The notes below the pieces were generated by a model, which was not told the origin of the DNA, ran no database searches, and saw only the letters and a list, made by a program, of their open reading frames with translations. Positions 7,664 to 15,043 of a stretch of 64,000 bases of DNA are shown here, one piece after another (the first letter of the stretch is position 1; each line of letters opens with the position of its first letter). Source of the DNA: an archaeon. GTDB lineage: Archaea; Thermoproteota; Nitrososphaeria; Nitrososphaerales; Gagatemarchaeaceae. Both the position numbers and the translations under genes were made by a program. The stretch spans positions 114,909 to 178,908 of the forward strand of contig JAJZNC010000060.1 of assembly GCA_021848045.1 (NCBI GenBank). The letters are read 5' to 3'.

Positions 7664-8908
7664 TCAGGCTCCATCGCTTGTATCCCAATGAATTAGGAAG
7701 GTTCCGTACCCGTTCCCAACTTTGCTCATTGCGTCTGTTGTTGTCTGTTGATAATTGTTGTTGTACATATAGACCCCGTATCCATCCCCTGCGCTGTAGT
7801 ACGAATAGACCCCAGTGTAGTCTCCGGTCAATCCGCCGGGGTTGAAGGCTACGTCTGTGAAATTCCAATCCGAGAATCCAGCCAGTTGATATACGGTATT
7901 CCACTCTCCCATGAACGCGGCGTATACAGGCGTGAATGGGTTCGTTGAGTCCCCTATGCTCACCGGGTTCCCGTTCGGCTGGGCGTCGCATAGTTCGCTT
8001 GACGTCCAGTCATTGAGGAATATGTAGTAGCCGTTTCCGCTGTAACCCGTGTATGGCAATTCATTCTCCTCGGTTGATTCCATTTCGTCGCCTGGATTGA
8101 CTTCGCCATTAGCATACTGCATGTTAGGACAGTACTGGACGCTGGATTGACACCATGTGTCACTGTATCCCTTACAATAGATTTCAGTCCATCCTTCATA
8201 GTCAACATAATCATTAGGAGGCGGATTTACGTTGGGAAAAATCGTTGAAATGATGCCCGCCTGGACTATTGTGGCATCACTCTGGGACGCCGTCTTTTGG
8301 TCCGTGAGCCCAACCCACTCGGACAGGTCACACTTGTAGGAAGACGTGCAGGTTATCGTACCTCCTGGCTCCTTTAGTTGAGGAATATACCATATCGCAT
8401 CAGACTCGTAGACTTGCTGACTCGCTCCTGAGTTTCCGGCTATTGCGTAGCCACTCCACTGACAGGAAGAGGAGCAACTTGGGGATATTGACTCGGACAC
8501 AGCAGGAGAAATGTGAGCCCAATTTACCACGTCAGTCGTTGGATTTTCCGAAATCGTGAGAGTATAGTCCGACCCATTAGCGCTTCGAGCGAGGAAGTTC
8601 ACAGCTACGCCAGTCCAAGAGACAGTGCAATCCGATCCATACGACCATCCATCGTCGGAACCTGTGTACGTTACACTGAAGCCAGCTGCAAGTTGTTGGT
8701 ACTGCGGTGTGGAAACGGCGAAAGAAATCGCCGCTTGAGAGGATACCGCTTCTGGTGCTCTAGTCACCTGGGCTTCTAGAGTCCCCATTGTGCAATCGAC
8801 AGACGTCTGCGCATGAACAATCGACATGGAGCTCACTATGCCAATGACAATTGTGACCATTGTGACCGCTGCAAAGAATCTAAGGCCGCTTGATGTCGAT
8901 CCTCTCAT
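7664..8908 (-). CDS. Secreted glutamic (eqolisin/G1-like) peptidase
   Basis: The 414-residue protein has a signal peptide (about 10-33, ending VHA). Residues 150-305 match the peptidase G1 layout: WSGYAIAG (151-158), a SEWVGL strand (196-201), the catalytic-type Gln in IVQAGI (Gln216), then the catalytic-type Glu in EGWTEIY (Glu242) and VNPGDEM (270-276). G1 peptidases use a Gln/Glu dyad and act at low pH; both residues are present. A further beta-rich domain (about 310-414) follows. It has at least 10 cysteines. A TATA box (GTTATATCC, 8938-8946) sits correctly for a near-leaderless ATG. The gene is probably a secreted acid protease. Confidence 0.75.
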   Translation of the reverse strand: MRGSTSSGLRFFAAVTMVTIVIGIVSSMSIVHAQTSVDCTMGTLEAQVTRAPEAVSSQAAISFAVSTPQYQQLAAGFSVTYTGSDDGWSYGSDCTVSWTGVAVNFLARSANGSDYTLTISENPTTDVVNWAHISPAVSESISPSCSSSCQWSGYAIAGNSGASQQVYESDAIWYIPQLKEPGGTITCTSSYKCDLSEWVGLTDQKTASQSDATIVQAGIISTIFPNVNPPPNDYVDYEGWTEIYCKGYSDTWCQSSVQYCPNMQYANGEVNPGDEMESTEENELPYTGYSGNGYYIFLNDWTSSELCDAQPNGNPVSIGDSTNPFTPVYAAFMGEWNTVYQLAGFSDWNFTDVAFNPGGLTGDYTGVYSYYSAGDGYGVYMYNNNYQQTTTDAMSKVGNGYGTFLIHWDTSDGA

Positions 8909-8921
8909 TTCCAGAGTGTTG

Positions 8922-9002
8922 CTAATGAAATCATTAGGATATAACTCATGCAGAATCTAACATCAGGGATTAATCATCCCTGATTTGTAATCCGGGATTA
9001 CA
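8922..9002. promoter_or_regulatory. Three successive perfect inverted repeats at peptidase promoter
   Basis: CTAATGA-AA-TCATTAG (8922-8937) lies between the TATA box and the start of the glutamic peptidase gene. ATCAGGGAT-TAATC-ATCCCTGAT (8962-8984) and TGTAATCC-G-GGATTACA (8986-9002) lie just upstream of the TATA box and share a GGGATTA core. The inner site suits a repressor and the outer pair an activator or cooperative binding. The adjacent wHTH gene at 9078-9371 is a natural candidate for the binding protein. Confidence 0.65.
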
Positions 9003-9077
9003 GATACTGGTTTCAGAAGATTCCTCCGGATTGCGCTCGTGCCGAGACACAAAGACAGTCGTCGACTGCTACTGAGC

Positions 9078-9371
9078 TCAGTGACCGTATCCTTCCAAGG
9101 TTACCAACGTCTTGTAGGCTCTCAACCATTCTCTCCCCTTGACCGTCATGGAGTATTTCTTGCGGCCTTTGGACTCGTCTATGACTTGAACAAATCCCCA
9201 AGAAAGCAACTGTCTGAGATAACTGCGTGCAACGTCGACGTTGAGATTGGTGGAGGTCACTATCCTGTTCTGGGTGGCATTACCATGGGTCAGGATTTCC
9301 AGAATCGACGCGAGCATATCTCGCCAAGTTCGTCGCCATGATCTTTGGGCCAACCCGTATACCGGATTCAC
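9078..9371 (-). CDS. HTH_45-type winged-helix regulator
   Basis: The 97-residue protein shows the archaeal HTH_45 pattern: RDMLASILEILTHGNATQNRIV, a STNLNVDVARSYLRQLLSWG recognition helix, a basic wing (ESKGRKKYSMT) and an ending VKGREWLRAYKTL. Nearly the whole chain is the wing domain, as usual for this family of small regulators. It starts with GTG at 9371, with a TATA-like TTTATTTC about 35 bp upstream that is flanked by a 7-bp inverted repeat. It is co-oriented with and upstream of the glutamic peptidase gene, so it may control it. Confidence 0.75.
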   Translation of the reverse strand: MNPVYGLAQRSWRRTWRDMLASILEILTHGNATQNRIVTSTNLNVDVARSYLRQLLSWGFVQVIDESKGRKKYSMTVKGREWLRAYKTLVTLEGYGH

Positions 9372-9380
9372 AAATTGTAG

Positions 9381-9417
9381 GCCTGAACTTATGGGTTGTG
9401 AAATAAATCATTCAGGC
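9381..9417. promoter_or_regulatory. Inverted repeat flanking regulator TATA region
   Basis: GCCTGAA (9381-9387) and TTCAGGC (9411-9417) flank an A+T-rich core containing the likely TATA element of the wHTH gene. The position fits autoregulation. Confidence 0.4.
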
Positions 9418-9785
9418 TAGGTTGGCCAAGTCACCATTAAGATCTTGTCGTAGTCGGGTGGCGGTGTCGCTTCGTATCATGACGACCCTCTTTTGGCGAC
9501 TTTTCGTGCGGGAAAAACGCCTCAATTACGAGCTGTCATGCCATCAAGCGAAATCGCCTACCTTCCTTTGCACCACAATAGCAGCGAACTTGAACGCAAC
9601 TACGTCTAAGAACCCTGCGACCGCAACCCTTCCTCTCTCTTTTGCTCCACTTCCAGCAGTACCAGCAACGCGCTCTACCACCATCGTGCTCATACGCACG
9701 CCTCCTGTCCCCGGCCCGATGACACGTCTTAAGTAGCGAACAGCATTAGACCGAGATTCACTCCGATGGCCCTGAGGCTTGTCAT
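9418..9785. other. Gap of about 370 bp, possibly one tiny gene
   Basis: No gene of normal size is supported. On the minus strand an ATG at 9693 opens a 49-codon frame to 9544 (start MSTMVVERVA, hydrophobic middle) with plausible composition but no family resemblance. The plus-strand frame 9422-9736 is Ser/Thr/Pro/Arg-rich and looks like a shadow. Confidence 0.3.
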
Positions 9786-9920
9786 ATGGCGCTGCCAGTA
9801 GAACAGAGGGCTCTTCTTATTGTCGGCCTGACTGTAATCGTGATTGTCGTGGTGTCCCTGATACGCTTCTTGAGAGGCAGACCTATCTCCAACTTCTCAT
9901 CCTCACCCAGGAAACAGTAG
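9786..9920 (+). CDS. Small single-pass membrane protein, 44 aa
   Basis: An ATG at 9786 opens a 44-residue frame: MALPVEQRALLIVG, then a strong membrane segment (about residues 9-26), a basic RFLRGR and a short polar tail ending SSSPRKQ. The positive-inside pattern suggests an N-out/C-in single pass. The hydrophobic plus basic composition is unlikely by chance. No family is recognised, and it stands alone between a gene-poor stretch and the RNase P RNA candidate. Confidence 0.45.
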   Translation: MALPVEQRALLIVGLTVIVIVVVSLIRFLRGRPISNFSSSPRKQ

Positions 9921-10177
9921 GCTTTGGAGTTAGCTAGCCTAGTCGCCCTAGCACTTGCCACCATCCGGACGATCGTCTGTCACATCATAGGCATGCGAGA
10001 AGCGTGAGGTCTATGGCATGTCCACGGTTTGCGATTGACTTTTCAACTCGCTGCGACCGGACTCCTAGACTCCCCCCATTCCCGCTTGCGATGGCGCTGG
10101 GCCACGATCGCTGGTCGCGCTGGGAAGCGGACCGCGCCGTTCGGGGGCGGGTTCTCAACAGCGAGAAACGACCACCG

Positions 10178-10188
10178 GTAATAAATAC
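10178..10188 (+). promoter_or_regulatory. TATA box for the RNase P RNA candidate
   Basis: GTAATAAATAC lies about 27 bp before the 5' strand of the long helix at 10208, the usual archaeal TATA-to-start distance. Confidence 0.5.
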
Positions 10189-10204
10189 GGCGGGGCATGA
10201 CTAC

Positions 10205-10460
10205 CGGCTGCCATCCGGCAAAGAGGGATGAATTCGTGGAATCAGAAACAGCGTGGAGGGAAGCCTCGACGTTTGGTACCAATTCACGACCGCCTAGGCG
10301 AGGAGAGTACGAAAGGACGAAAGTCCGGACTTCAGGCTGCGTCGAGGCGAGGGCGAACCGGGACGACGGTAATGAAGGAAAGTAGCTCGACCGGCTCCAA
10401 AGGAAAGCCACATCCATCCTGAGAGCCGGATGGCAGAATCCCACCGGCGCGGGGCCGTCT
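10205..10460 (+). ncRNA. rnpB: Candidate RNase P RNA
   Basis: The segment has no convincing frame but several RNase P-like signatures in the right order. A GAAA-capped hairpin GGAC/GTCC (10315-10326) contains a CR-I-like GAAAGTCCGG. AGGGCGAACCGG followed by GGTAATGAAG (10350-10376) resembles CR-II/III. CTCCAAAGGAAAGCC (about 10395) resembles CR-IV, and GGCAGAATCCC (10432-10442) resembles CR-V. A perfect 12-bp helix joins CTGCCATCCGGC (10208-10219) to its complement at 10425-10436, where P2 should be. A well placed TATA box precedes it. Ends are approximate. The role would be 5' tRNA maturation. The identification rests on motif order, not on a covariance model. Confidence 0.65.
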
Positions 10461-10565
10461 TCCAGTGAAGGGAGATGCGCCGTTCTCATGCGTGAAAACC
10501 GTGCCCGCATCTTAAATCTCTCGTCGACTTCACTCCTGAGCGTGTAACACAGAGGTCGCAGAGAG

Positions 10566-10985
10566 ATGGACTCCTCGAAGATCAAGGCAATCGCCGATGA
10601 GATAGTCATGGCGACCACCGGGCTGCCTTCAGCGGGTGCAGTCAGGGAGCTGTTGGCCGAGTACGTCTCACAGCCGTCTCAGGAGAGACGGATAGTCATA
10701 CTGGCCGACGTCTACTCGTGCGTGTTGCAGGACCTTGAGTCGCCTGCCCCGGCCCTAGAGGCGGGAGAACCGCGGGACGACCCGCCACAGGAATACACAG
10801 GCGTTCGGGACAGGGCGACCTTGGACGGGCAGCTCAACCAGCAGAACACAGCGTGCTCGTTCTGCGAGCTCATCCACGAGTTCTACCCGGGGGGAACGGC
10901 AGGGAGACACACCAGGAGGATGATTGCCAATCACCTCGAGCGGGAGCACGGGGTCGACCTCATCCACAGTAGAATCGCGAGATGA
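10566..10985 (+). CDS. Hypothetical protein with C-terminal C2H2-like metal site
   Basis: The 139-residue protein has a helical N-terminal half (MDSSKIKAIADEIVM... ELLAEYVS) and an acidic middle. The C-terminus has CSFCELIHEF (Cys97 and Cys100) followed by RHTRRMIANHLEREH, so CXXC plus two spaced histidines could bind zinc. No known family is recognised. A TATA-like CTTAAAT lies about 55 bp upstream of the ATG. It is monocistronic, between the RNase P RNA candidate and the convergent OsmC gene. A nucleic-acid-binding role is possible from the finger-like site. Confidence 0.6.
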   Translation: MDSSKIKAIADEIVMATTGLPSAGAVRELLAEYVSQPSQERRIVILADVYSCVLQDLESPAPALEAGEPRDDPPQEYTGVRDRATLDGQLNQQNTACSFCELIHEFYPGGTAGRHTRRMIANHLEREHGVDLIHSRIAR

Positions 10986-11025
10986 GGTAGAGGCCTGCGA
11001 GAGCAGGTGCCCCAGCGTCTAGGGC

Positions 11026-11556
11026 TCAGGCTATCCGCGCGTTCACGTTGATTACGTGGGTCATGCTGTAGACCGCCGGGCAGCGCTCTTCAGCAATCGC
11101 GACGAGCTCTTGTAGCCTCTCCTTGCCCGCGTTCCTGCTCTCGGCCTCGATGACAAAGTCGATTCCCTCCGTGACGGGCTCGTCTGCGACGCCAAGGGTC
11201 TTCGCGAAGTTGACGCTGCACTGGGCGTTGACCCTAAGCTTGGTGAGCTCGACGCCCTCTGTGGCGGCGACCGTGGCGAAGGTGCCGATGAAGCACGAGG
11301 TTATCCCGGCTAAGCAGTATGCCATCGGCCCAGGCGCGTTCCCCTTCCCACCGAGGTACGAAGGGAAGTCCATCTCGATCGACTGCTTGCCCTTCTCGTA
11401 CTGCACCTCGGTCCTGAACTGATAGCCGGCCTTGGGGTCGAGGACCCACTCTCCCTCAAGGGCGACCTTCTTCTTCACCCTGGATCGGTCGTTCCTTCCC
11501 TCCTTCTCCGTGAGGGCGACGCTATCAAGGTCCACATGGTTGACGACTTTCGGCAT
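11026..11556 (-). CDS. OsmC-like peroxiredoxin family protein
   Basis: The 176-residue protein shows the OsmC fold signature. The first conserved cysteine is Cys88 in YCLAGITSCFIG, and the second is Cys159 in AEERCPAVYSM; these form the peroxide-reacting pair. The preceding FPSYLGGKGNAPGP segment is the usual substrate-loop region. Family members reduce organic hydroperoxides using thiol donors. The gene follows thioredoxin after 36 bp in the same direction, so the reductant may be encoded in the same operon. The length is typical, with a slightly long N-terminus. Regulation is probably through the palindrome at 12087-12105. Confidence 0.9.
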   Translation of the reverse strand: MPKVVNHVDLDSVALTEKEGRNDRSRVKKKVALEGEWVLDPKAGYQFRTEVQYEKGKQSIEMDFPSYLGGKGNAPGPMAYCLAGITSCFIGTFATVAATEGVELTKLRVNAQCSVNFAKTLGVADEPVTEGIDFVIEAESRNAGKERLQELVAIAEERCPAVYSMTHVINVNARIA

Positions 11557-11592
11557 TGTCGGGTCGCTGGCTTCCCCTGTGTCTGGAACCCC

Positions 11593-12042
11593 TCAGCCGT
11601 ACGCCGAACTCGAGCCCGTGCCAGGCAGGTATGGCGCGAGCTTGTTCTCGATGTACGCCTTCGGCACCGCTCCGAGGACGCCGTCGATCGCCTTGCCGTC
11701 CTTGAAGAAGAGAATCGTGGGGATGCTCTGGATGCCGAAGGTCTGCGAGACCATCGGGTTCTCGTCCACGTTGAGCTTCCCGAAGGCCACTCTCCCCGAG
11801 TACTCGCGGGCGAGCTGCTCGATCACGGGGCCTACCATCCTGCACGGGCCGCACCACGGCGCCCAAAAGTCCACCACCATCAGCTGGTGCCTCGCGACCT
11901 CCGAGCCAAAGGTCGAGTCTGTGAGTTGCATCGGCTGGGCGGCTGGCGGCGCCGAGCGCTCCTCTTCGAGTCGGGTCTTCCTCTGGACCAGGTCCTCGAG
12001 CTTCCTCTTGTTGAGTCTCTCTAGTTCTTCATCCTGGGACAT
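11593..12042 (-). CDS. trxA: Thioredoxin with N-terminal helical extension
   Basis: The protein has an N-terminal charged helix (SQDEELERLNKRKLEDL, resembling the extension found on some archaeal thioredoxins) and then a complete thioredoxin domain: FWAPWCGPCRM active site with the CGPC redox pair, the FGKLNVDEN strand, and the cis-proline loop SIPTILFFKDG. It acts as a dithiol reductant in the cytoplasm. The ATG at 12042 is used; a GTG at 12051 is also possible given the TATA element at 12074-12083. It is the first gene of a two-gene operon with OsmC. Confidence 0.93.
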   Translation of the reverse strand: MSQDEELERLNKRKLEDLVQRKTRLEEERSAPPAAQPMQLTDSTFGSEVARHQLMVVDFWAPWCGPCRMVGPVIEQLAREYSGRVAFGKLNVDENPMVSQTFGIQSIPTILFFKDGKAIDGVLGAVPKAYIENKLAPYLPGTGSSSAYG

Positions 12043-12073
12043 GAATACCACTATGAGGCTCGTCCAAACACCT

Positions 12074-12120
12074 GATTAAATATCTTACGGTATTGTCAAT
12101 ACCGTGCAATACCCTTAAAT
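12074..12120. promoter_or_regulatory. Divergent promoter with 19-bp palindromic operator
   Basis: A perfect inverted repeat ACGGTATTG-T-CAATACCGT occupies 12087-12105, followed by an extra CAATACC half-site at 12107-12113. It sits between a minus-strand TATA box (GATTAAATAT, 12074-12083) for thioredoxin-OsmC and a plus-strand TATA element (CTTAAAT, 12114-12120) for the regulator at 12145. Binding here would cover both promoters. Confidence 0.7.
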
Positions 12121-12144
12121 CCCGACGAGGCGGAGACCTTCGGC

Positions 12145-12540
12145 GTGGACAGCCTCCACGTTCTGACAAGGAAAGGCGCGACCTGCTCCGACCTGCTCAC
12201 ATGCCTTTACGGTCTGAAGCCCATCGAGATTGAGGTCCTCCTGGGGACCGCCAAGAGGGGAGCCTCCACGGTGGACGAGGTCGCCGCCGAGGTCAAGCGG
12301 GACAGGACGACCACCCACAGGTGCCTCTCCAAGCTGGCGAGCGCGGGCTTGGTCTACAGGCGCACCTACAGCATGAAGGGTGGCGGGTACTACCACGCAT
12401 ACTCCGTCGTGGAGCCAAAGAAGATCAGAGAGGAGGCGTCCGGGAAGGTTCGGGAGATCACTGAAAGCCTTCTGAGACTGGTCCTCGACTTCGAGGCCGA
12501 CTTCCAGAGGCGCCTGGACCAAGACGTACGGCTCGTCTGA
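12145..12540 (+). CDS. TrmB-like winged-helix regulator with N-terminal cysteines
   Basis: The 131-residue protein starts with a GTG about 27 bp after its TATA box (leaderless). Residues 18-90 form the wing domain: LTCLYGLKPIEIEVLLGTAKRG, VDEVAAEVKRDRTTTHRCLSKL and a Gly-rich wing (MKGGGYYHAYS). A long C-terminal helix (95-125) probably dimerises. Cys14 and Cys20 lie just before the first helix. Facing a thioredoxin-OsmC operon across a palindrome, the protein may sense redox state through these cysteines; this is inference. TrmB-like archaeal regulators usually sense sugars through a separate domain, which is absent here. Confidence 0.75.
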   Translation: MDSLHVLTRKGATCSDLLTCLYGLKPIEIEVLLGTAKRGASTVDEVAAEVKRDRTTTHRCLSKLASAGLVYRRTYSMKGGGYYHAYSVVEPKKIREEASGKVREITESLLRLVLDFEADFQRRLDQDVRLV

Positions 12541-12572
12541 CTGCCCCCACCGTGCGGAGCGGGACACTGGCC

Positions 12573-12935
12573 CTATGCCCTTGGGCGCCTCGTCGTCAGG
12601 CCGGAGTCGATCCTCTTCGACGCCCTGTAGGCGTCGTAGACGCTGTAGGCCCAGAAAAGCGGATAGGCCACGACCCCCACTAGGAGCAGAATCGAGAAGG
12701 CGCAGATCAGTCCGATGAGGAAGAACCCGACCGCCTTGGTCGTCTCGCCGTTATACCCCTGCCCTATCCCCGGGAAGACTATAGAGCCCAGGACCGCGAT
12801 CGTCGCGCTCTTCGGCCGGGGGACTGCCGGCTTTGGCGCAGGCCCTGCCTTCGCCCCGCAGTAGGGGCAGGTCTTCGCGCCCGCACCTATCTCTGCCCCG
12901 CAGTGTTCGCAGAACTTGAACTGCACAGTGCTCAA
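12573..12935 (-). CDS. Zinc-ribbon membrane protein with TM2-like domain
   Basis: The 120-residue protein starts with a zinc ribbon (FCEHCGAEIGAGAKTCPYCG, Cys9/12/23/26) and a Pro-rich linker. Two membrane segments (about 44-62 and 68-95) follow, with the GSIVFPGIGQGYNGE turn typical of TM2-domain proteins, and a basic cytoplasmic tail. Such proteins are common in archaea; their role is not established. It is convergent with the 12145 regulator gene and stands alone. Confidence 0.8.
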   Translation of the reverse strand: MSTVQFKFCEHCGAEIGAGAKTCPYCGAKAGPAPKPAVPRPKSATIAVLGSIVFPGIGQGYNGETTKAVGFFLIGLICAFSILLLVGVVAYPLFWAYSVYDAYRASKRIDSGLTTRRPRA

Positions 12936-13161
12936 AGCGCGTTCGCCTCCGCCAGAAGCCCTCGCGACAGCGGTTCGCAGCTCGTCATTCTCCTTCGACC
13001 GTGAAGCACTCTGCTTCTAATAACGCGGTGAGGCGATTCTCAAAGCCTGGAATCGGGCGAGATGAGGACCGGGCAGGCCGCACCCAGATTTGCAAGAAAG
13101 CGCGCGAGATAGGCAAGGATCTTCCATCGGCGCTTAATTACGAGAATTGCCCTCTTGTTCG

Positions 13162-13515
13162 ATGAGCGAGCCTTCGCGGGGCGAGCCCCTCGTCACGGTT
13201 TCGCTCTTCCTCTTCGGGAAGCCCGCCTGGGAGATAGAGGGCCTTGAAGGGTCTCCTGTGGACCTCGAGCTCCTCGCCGCGATCGCGGCGCGCGGGGCCG
13301 AGCTTGCCGGGAGGCTATCAAGGGCGGCCGAGGTGGGCAGGAGGCTGGTAGCCAGCGGATGGGAGGGGTACGGGCTCACCTACGAGGTGGAGTTCTACAA
13401 GGAGTTGTCCCTACGGGAGGCGGAGGAGGAGTTGAAGTCGATGGGCGTCGAGCCCGACGAGGTCGCCATTAGAGAGGTGGGCGACGAGATGGGCAGAGAC
13501 CCGAGGGCAGGATGA
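13162..13515 (+). CDS. Hypothetical protein, 117 aa
   Basis: An ATG at 13162 is chosen because a TATA box (CTTAATTA, 13133-13140) lies about 25 bp upstream; a TTG at 13147 is possible. The protein is acidic and Glu/Ala-rich, with a first strand (LVTVSLFLFGK), a helix-rich middle and a C-terminal helix pair (LSLREAEEELKSMGV). No family is recognised and there are no membrane segments or cysteine motifs. It precedes the dehydrogenase gene by about 50 bp, but that gene has its own TATA-like element, so they may be independent. Confidence 0.6.
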   Translation: MSEPSRGEPLVTVSLFLFGKPAWEIEGLEGSPVDLELLAAIAARGAELAGRLSRAAEVGRRLVASGWEGYGLTYEVEFYKELSLREAEEELKSMGVEPDEVAIREVGDEMGRDPRAG

Positions 13516-13564
13516 AAGCCCGGTGCGAATCGTTTGAATATGGAGTAGCTCGGTGCACCCCACC

Positions 13565-14572
13565 ATGGTCAAGCGGCGCGGGAAGCTCCTTGTGGCGCAG
13601 ACCGTGGCGCAGACCCCGAATCGTATTGACGAGTTCAAACCCCTCGAGCGCTACGCCGACATCTACTGGCTCGACAAGATGAGCGAGGAGGAACAGGCAC
13701 GCGTCCTCCCGCAGATCGACTGCGTCTACTCGCACGGCTGGCCCAATGCCCTCGACTCGAAGGTCTCCCAGATGAGCAGCCTGCGCCTGTACCAGGCTGG
13801 GAACGCCGGGGTGAACGGCCTCCGCTTCGACCTGCTGGGGAAGGATGTGGTCGTTTGCAGCAATGCTGGAGGCTACTCGGACGAGGTGGCGGAGTTCGCG
13901 ATAGGGCTGATGCTGGCGGCTGGGAAGCGCATAGTCAAGTTCGACCGGCAGATAAGGGCGGGGCTGTATGAGCGCAAGTCGCTCGACGAGCTCGGTAGGC
14001 AGGTAGCCCTCTTCAAGGAAGCGACCCTTGGTATTGTCGGGTACGGCGGGATTGGCAGGTCGACCGCTAGACTGGCGAAAGCCTTCGGGATGAAGGTTCT
14101 GGCGTTCGGGAGGCATCCGGTAAGGGACGCAGGGGTCAGGCTAGTCGAGGGGAAGGCAGGCCTAACGAGGCTCCTGCGCGAGTCGGACGCGGTGGTCGTC
14201 GCTGTGCCCCTGACCAACTCGACCCGCGGGATGATCGGGAAAAAGGAGCTCGAGACGATGAAGTGGACAGCGACCCTGGTCAACGTGGCCAGAGGGGAGG
14301 TCGTGCAGAGGGAGGCCGTCTACAATCACCTCGTGAGGAACCCCTCGTTCTTCTATGCCACTGACGTGTGGTGGCCTGGCGGTGACGGAGCGGAGTCGTT
14401 CTCCCCGAACCTGCCTTTCTCGCAGCTCGATAACTTCGTAGGGACCCCTCACGCTTCGGGGCCGAGCGCAATCGTCAACGGCACGGTGGGGAACGTGGTC
14501 GTCGAGAACCTCTTGCAGTACTTCAGAGGCGGACGGCTCAAGAACGTGGTCGACAGGTCGGAGTACTACTAG
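13565..14572 (+). CDS. D-isomer 2-hydroxyacid dehydrogenase family protein
   Basis: The protein of about 335 residues has the NAD-binding motif GIVGYGGIGRSTARLAKAFG (glycine-rich loop near residue 160), then VNVARGEVV, carrying the catalytic-type Arg, and GTPHASG with the catalytic His. The usual catalytic Glu region reads ATDVWWPGGDG, which is atypical. Family members reduce 2-keto acids to D-2-hydroxy acids with NAD(P)H; the substrate cannot be told. The ATG at 13565 is chosen over the GTG at 13553 from the GTTTGAATA element about 30 bp upstream. Confidence 0.88.
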   Translation: MVKRRGKLLVAQTVAQTPNRIDEFKPLERYADIYWLDKMSEEEQARVLPQIDCVYSHGWPNALDSKVSQMSSLRLYQAGNAGVNGLRFDLLGKDVVVCSNAGGYSDEVAEFAIGLMLAAGKRIVKFDRQIRAGLYERKSLDELGRQVALFKEATLGIVGYGGIGRSTARLAKAFGMKVLAFGRHPVRDAGVRLVEGKAGLTRLLRESDAVVVAVPLTNSTRGMIGKKELETMKWTATLVNVARGEVVQREAVYNHLVRNPSFFYATDVWWPGGDGAESFSPNLPFSQLDNFVGTPHASGPSAIVNGTVGNVVVENLLQYFRGGRLKNVVDRSEYY

Positions 14573-14736
14573 TACCCTATCTCCGAACTGGGGCGGAGGT
14601 GGCGCATCGACTTGACCCTCCCGCAAGCCTTGCACCGGTACATACCTCTCCCTCGGGGGTTGTAATCGCGGCCGTCCACCACGGCTTCGTGCTCCGTCCT
14701 CCGCATGCACTTCTCGCAGTACCTGTACTCGGCCAA
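14569..14736 (-). CDS. Small zinc-ribbon protein, 55 aa
   Basis: A TTG at 14736 opens MAEYRYCEKC, followed by a charged middle (EHEAVVDGRD) and YRCKACGRVKSM, giving two CXXC pairs and a basic C-terminus. The size and pattern are those of archaeal zinc-ribbon proteins that bind nucleic acid or ribosomes. The TATA element at 14762-14770 read on the minus strand is about 28 bp upstream. A longer open frame continues upstream to 15387, but its added part is Arg/Pro-rich shadow of the DUF131 genes. The stop overlaps the dehydrogenase stop by 4 bp. Confidence 0.6.
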   Translation of the reverse strand: MAEYRYCEKCMRRTEHEAVVDGRDYNPRGRGMYRCKACGRVKSMRHLRPSSEIGY

Positions 14737-14761
14737 GTGCTGTCGGAAATCCGTGGCGACG

Positions 14762-14770
14762 CTATATAAA
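14762..14770. promoter_or_regulatory. TATA element shared by two divergent genes
   Basis: CTATATAAA reads as a TATA box on both strands and lies about 25-28 bp from the TTG at 14736 (minus) and the GTG at 14792 (plus), so one element may serve both leaderless transcripts. Confidence 0.5.
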
Positions 14771-14791
14771 AGGGCGGGCTGTAGAGCGTCC

Positions 14792-15043
14792 GTGACGGAC
14801 CTCACGCAGGTCGGGATGACGATGGTGCTCTTGGGTTTCACGGTCGTCTTCGTCGCAGTGGCCGCCTCGGCCAGAGGGCCGCGGGGAGACGACAAGGGCA
14901 CCGAGGTCAGAGGAGGCGGTGTGGTGATGGTCGGGCCCGTCCCGATAGTCTTCGGTTCGGACGCGAAGTGGGCGAGCATCGCCGTGCTGTTGGCCATCGC
15001 GTTGATAGTTCTGGTCCTGCTTTCAGGGGTGTCGGTCCGGTGA
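14792..15043 (+). CDS. DUF131 membrane protein
   Basis: The 83-residue protein has membrane segments at about 9-27 and 62-80 and between them the DUF131 (TIGR00304) core GGGVVMVGPVPIVFGSD. The GTG start at 14792 follows the shared TATA element; further upstream codons would not be transcribed. The family is restricted to archaea and has no known function. It overlaps the next DUF131 gene by 4 bp (GTGA), so the two are translationally coupled. Confidence 0.75.
   Translation: MTDLTQVGMTMVLLGFTVVFVAVAASARGPRGDDKGTEVRGGGVVMVGPVPIVFGSDAKWASIAVLLAIALIVLVLLSGVSVR

Noticed and set aside
9422..9736. Plus-strand frame of 104 codons
   Set aside because: Composition and lack of a start signal suggest a shadow; the region may hold a tiny minus-strand gene instead.
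10043..10618. Minus-strand frame of 191 codons
   Set aside because: It covers the RNase P RNA candidate and its promoter, has biased composition and no family resemblance.
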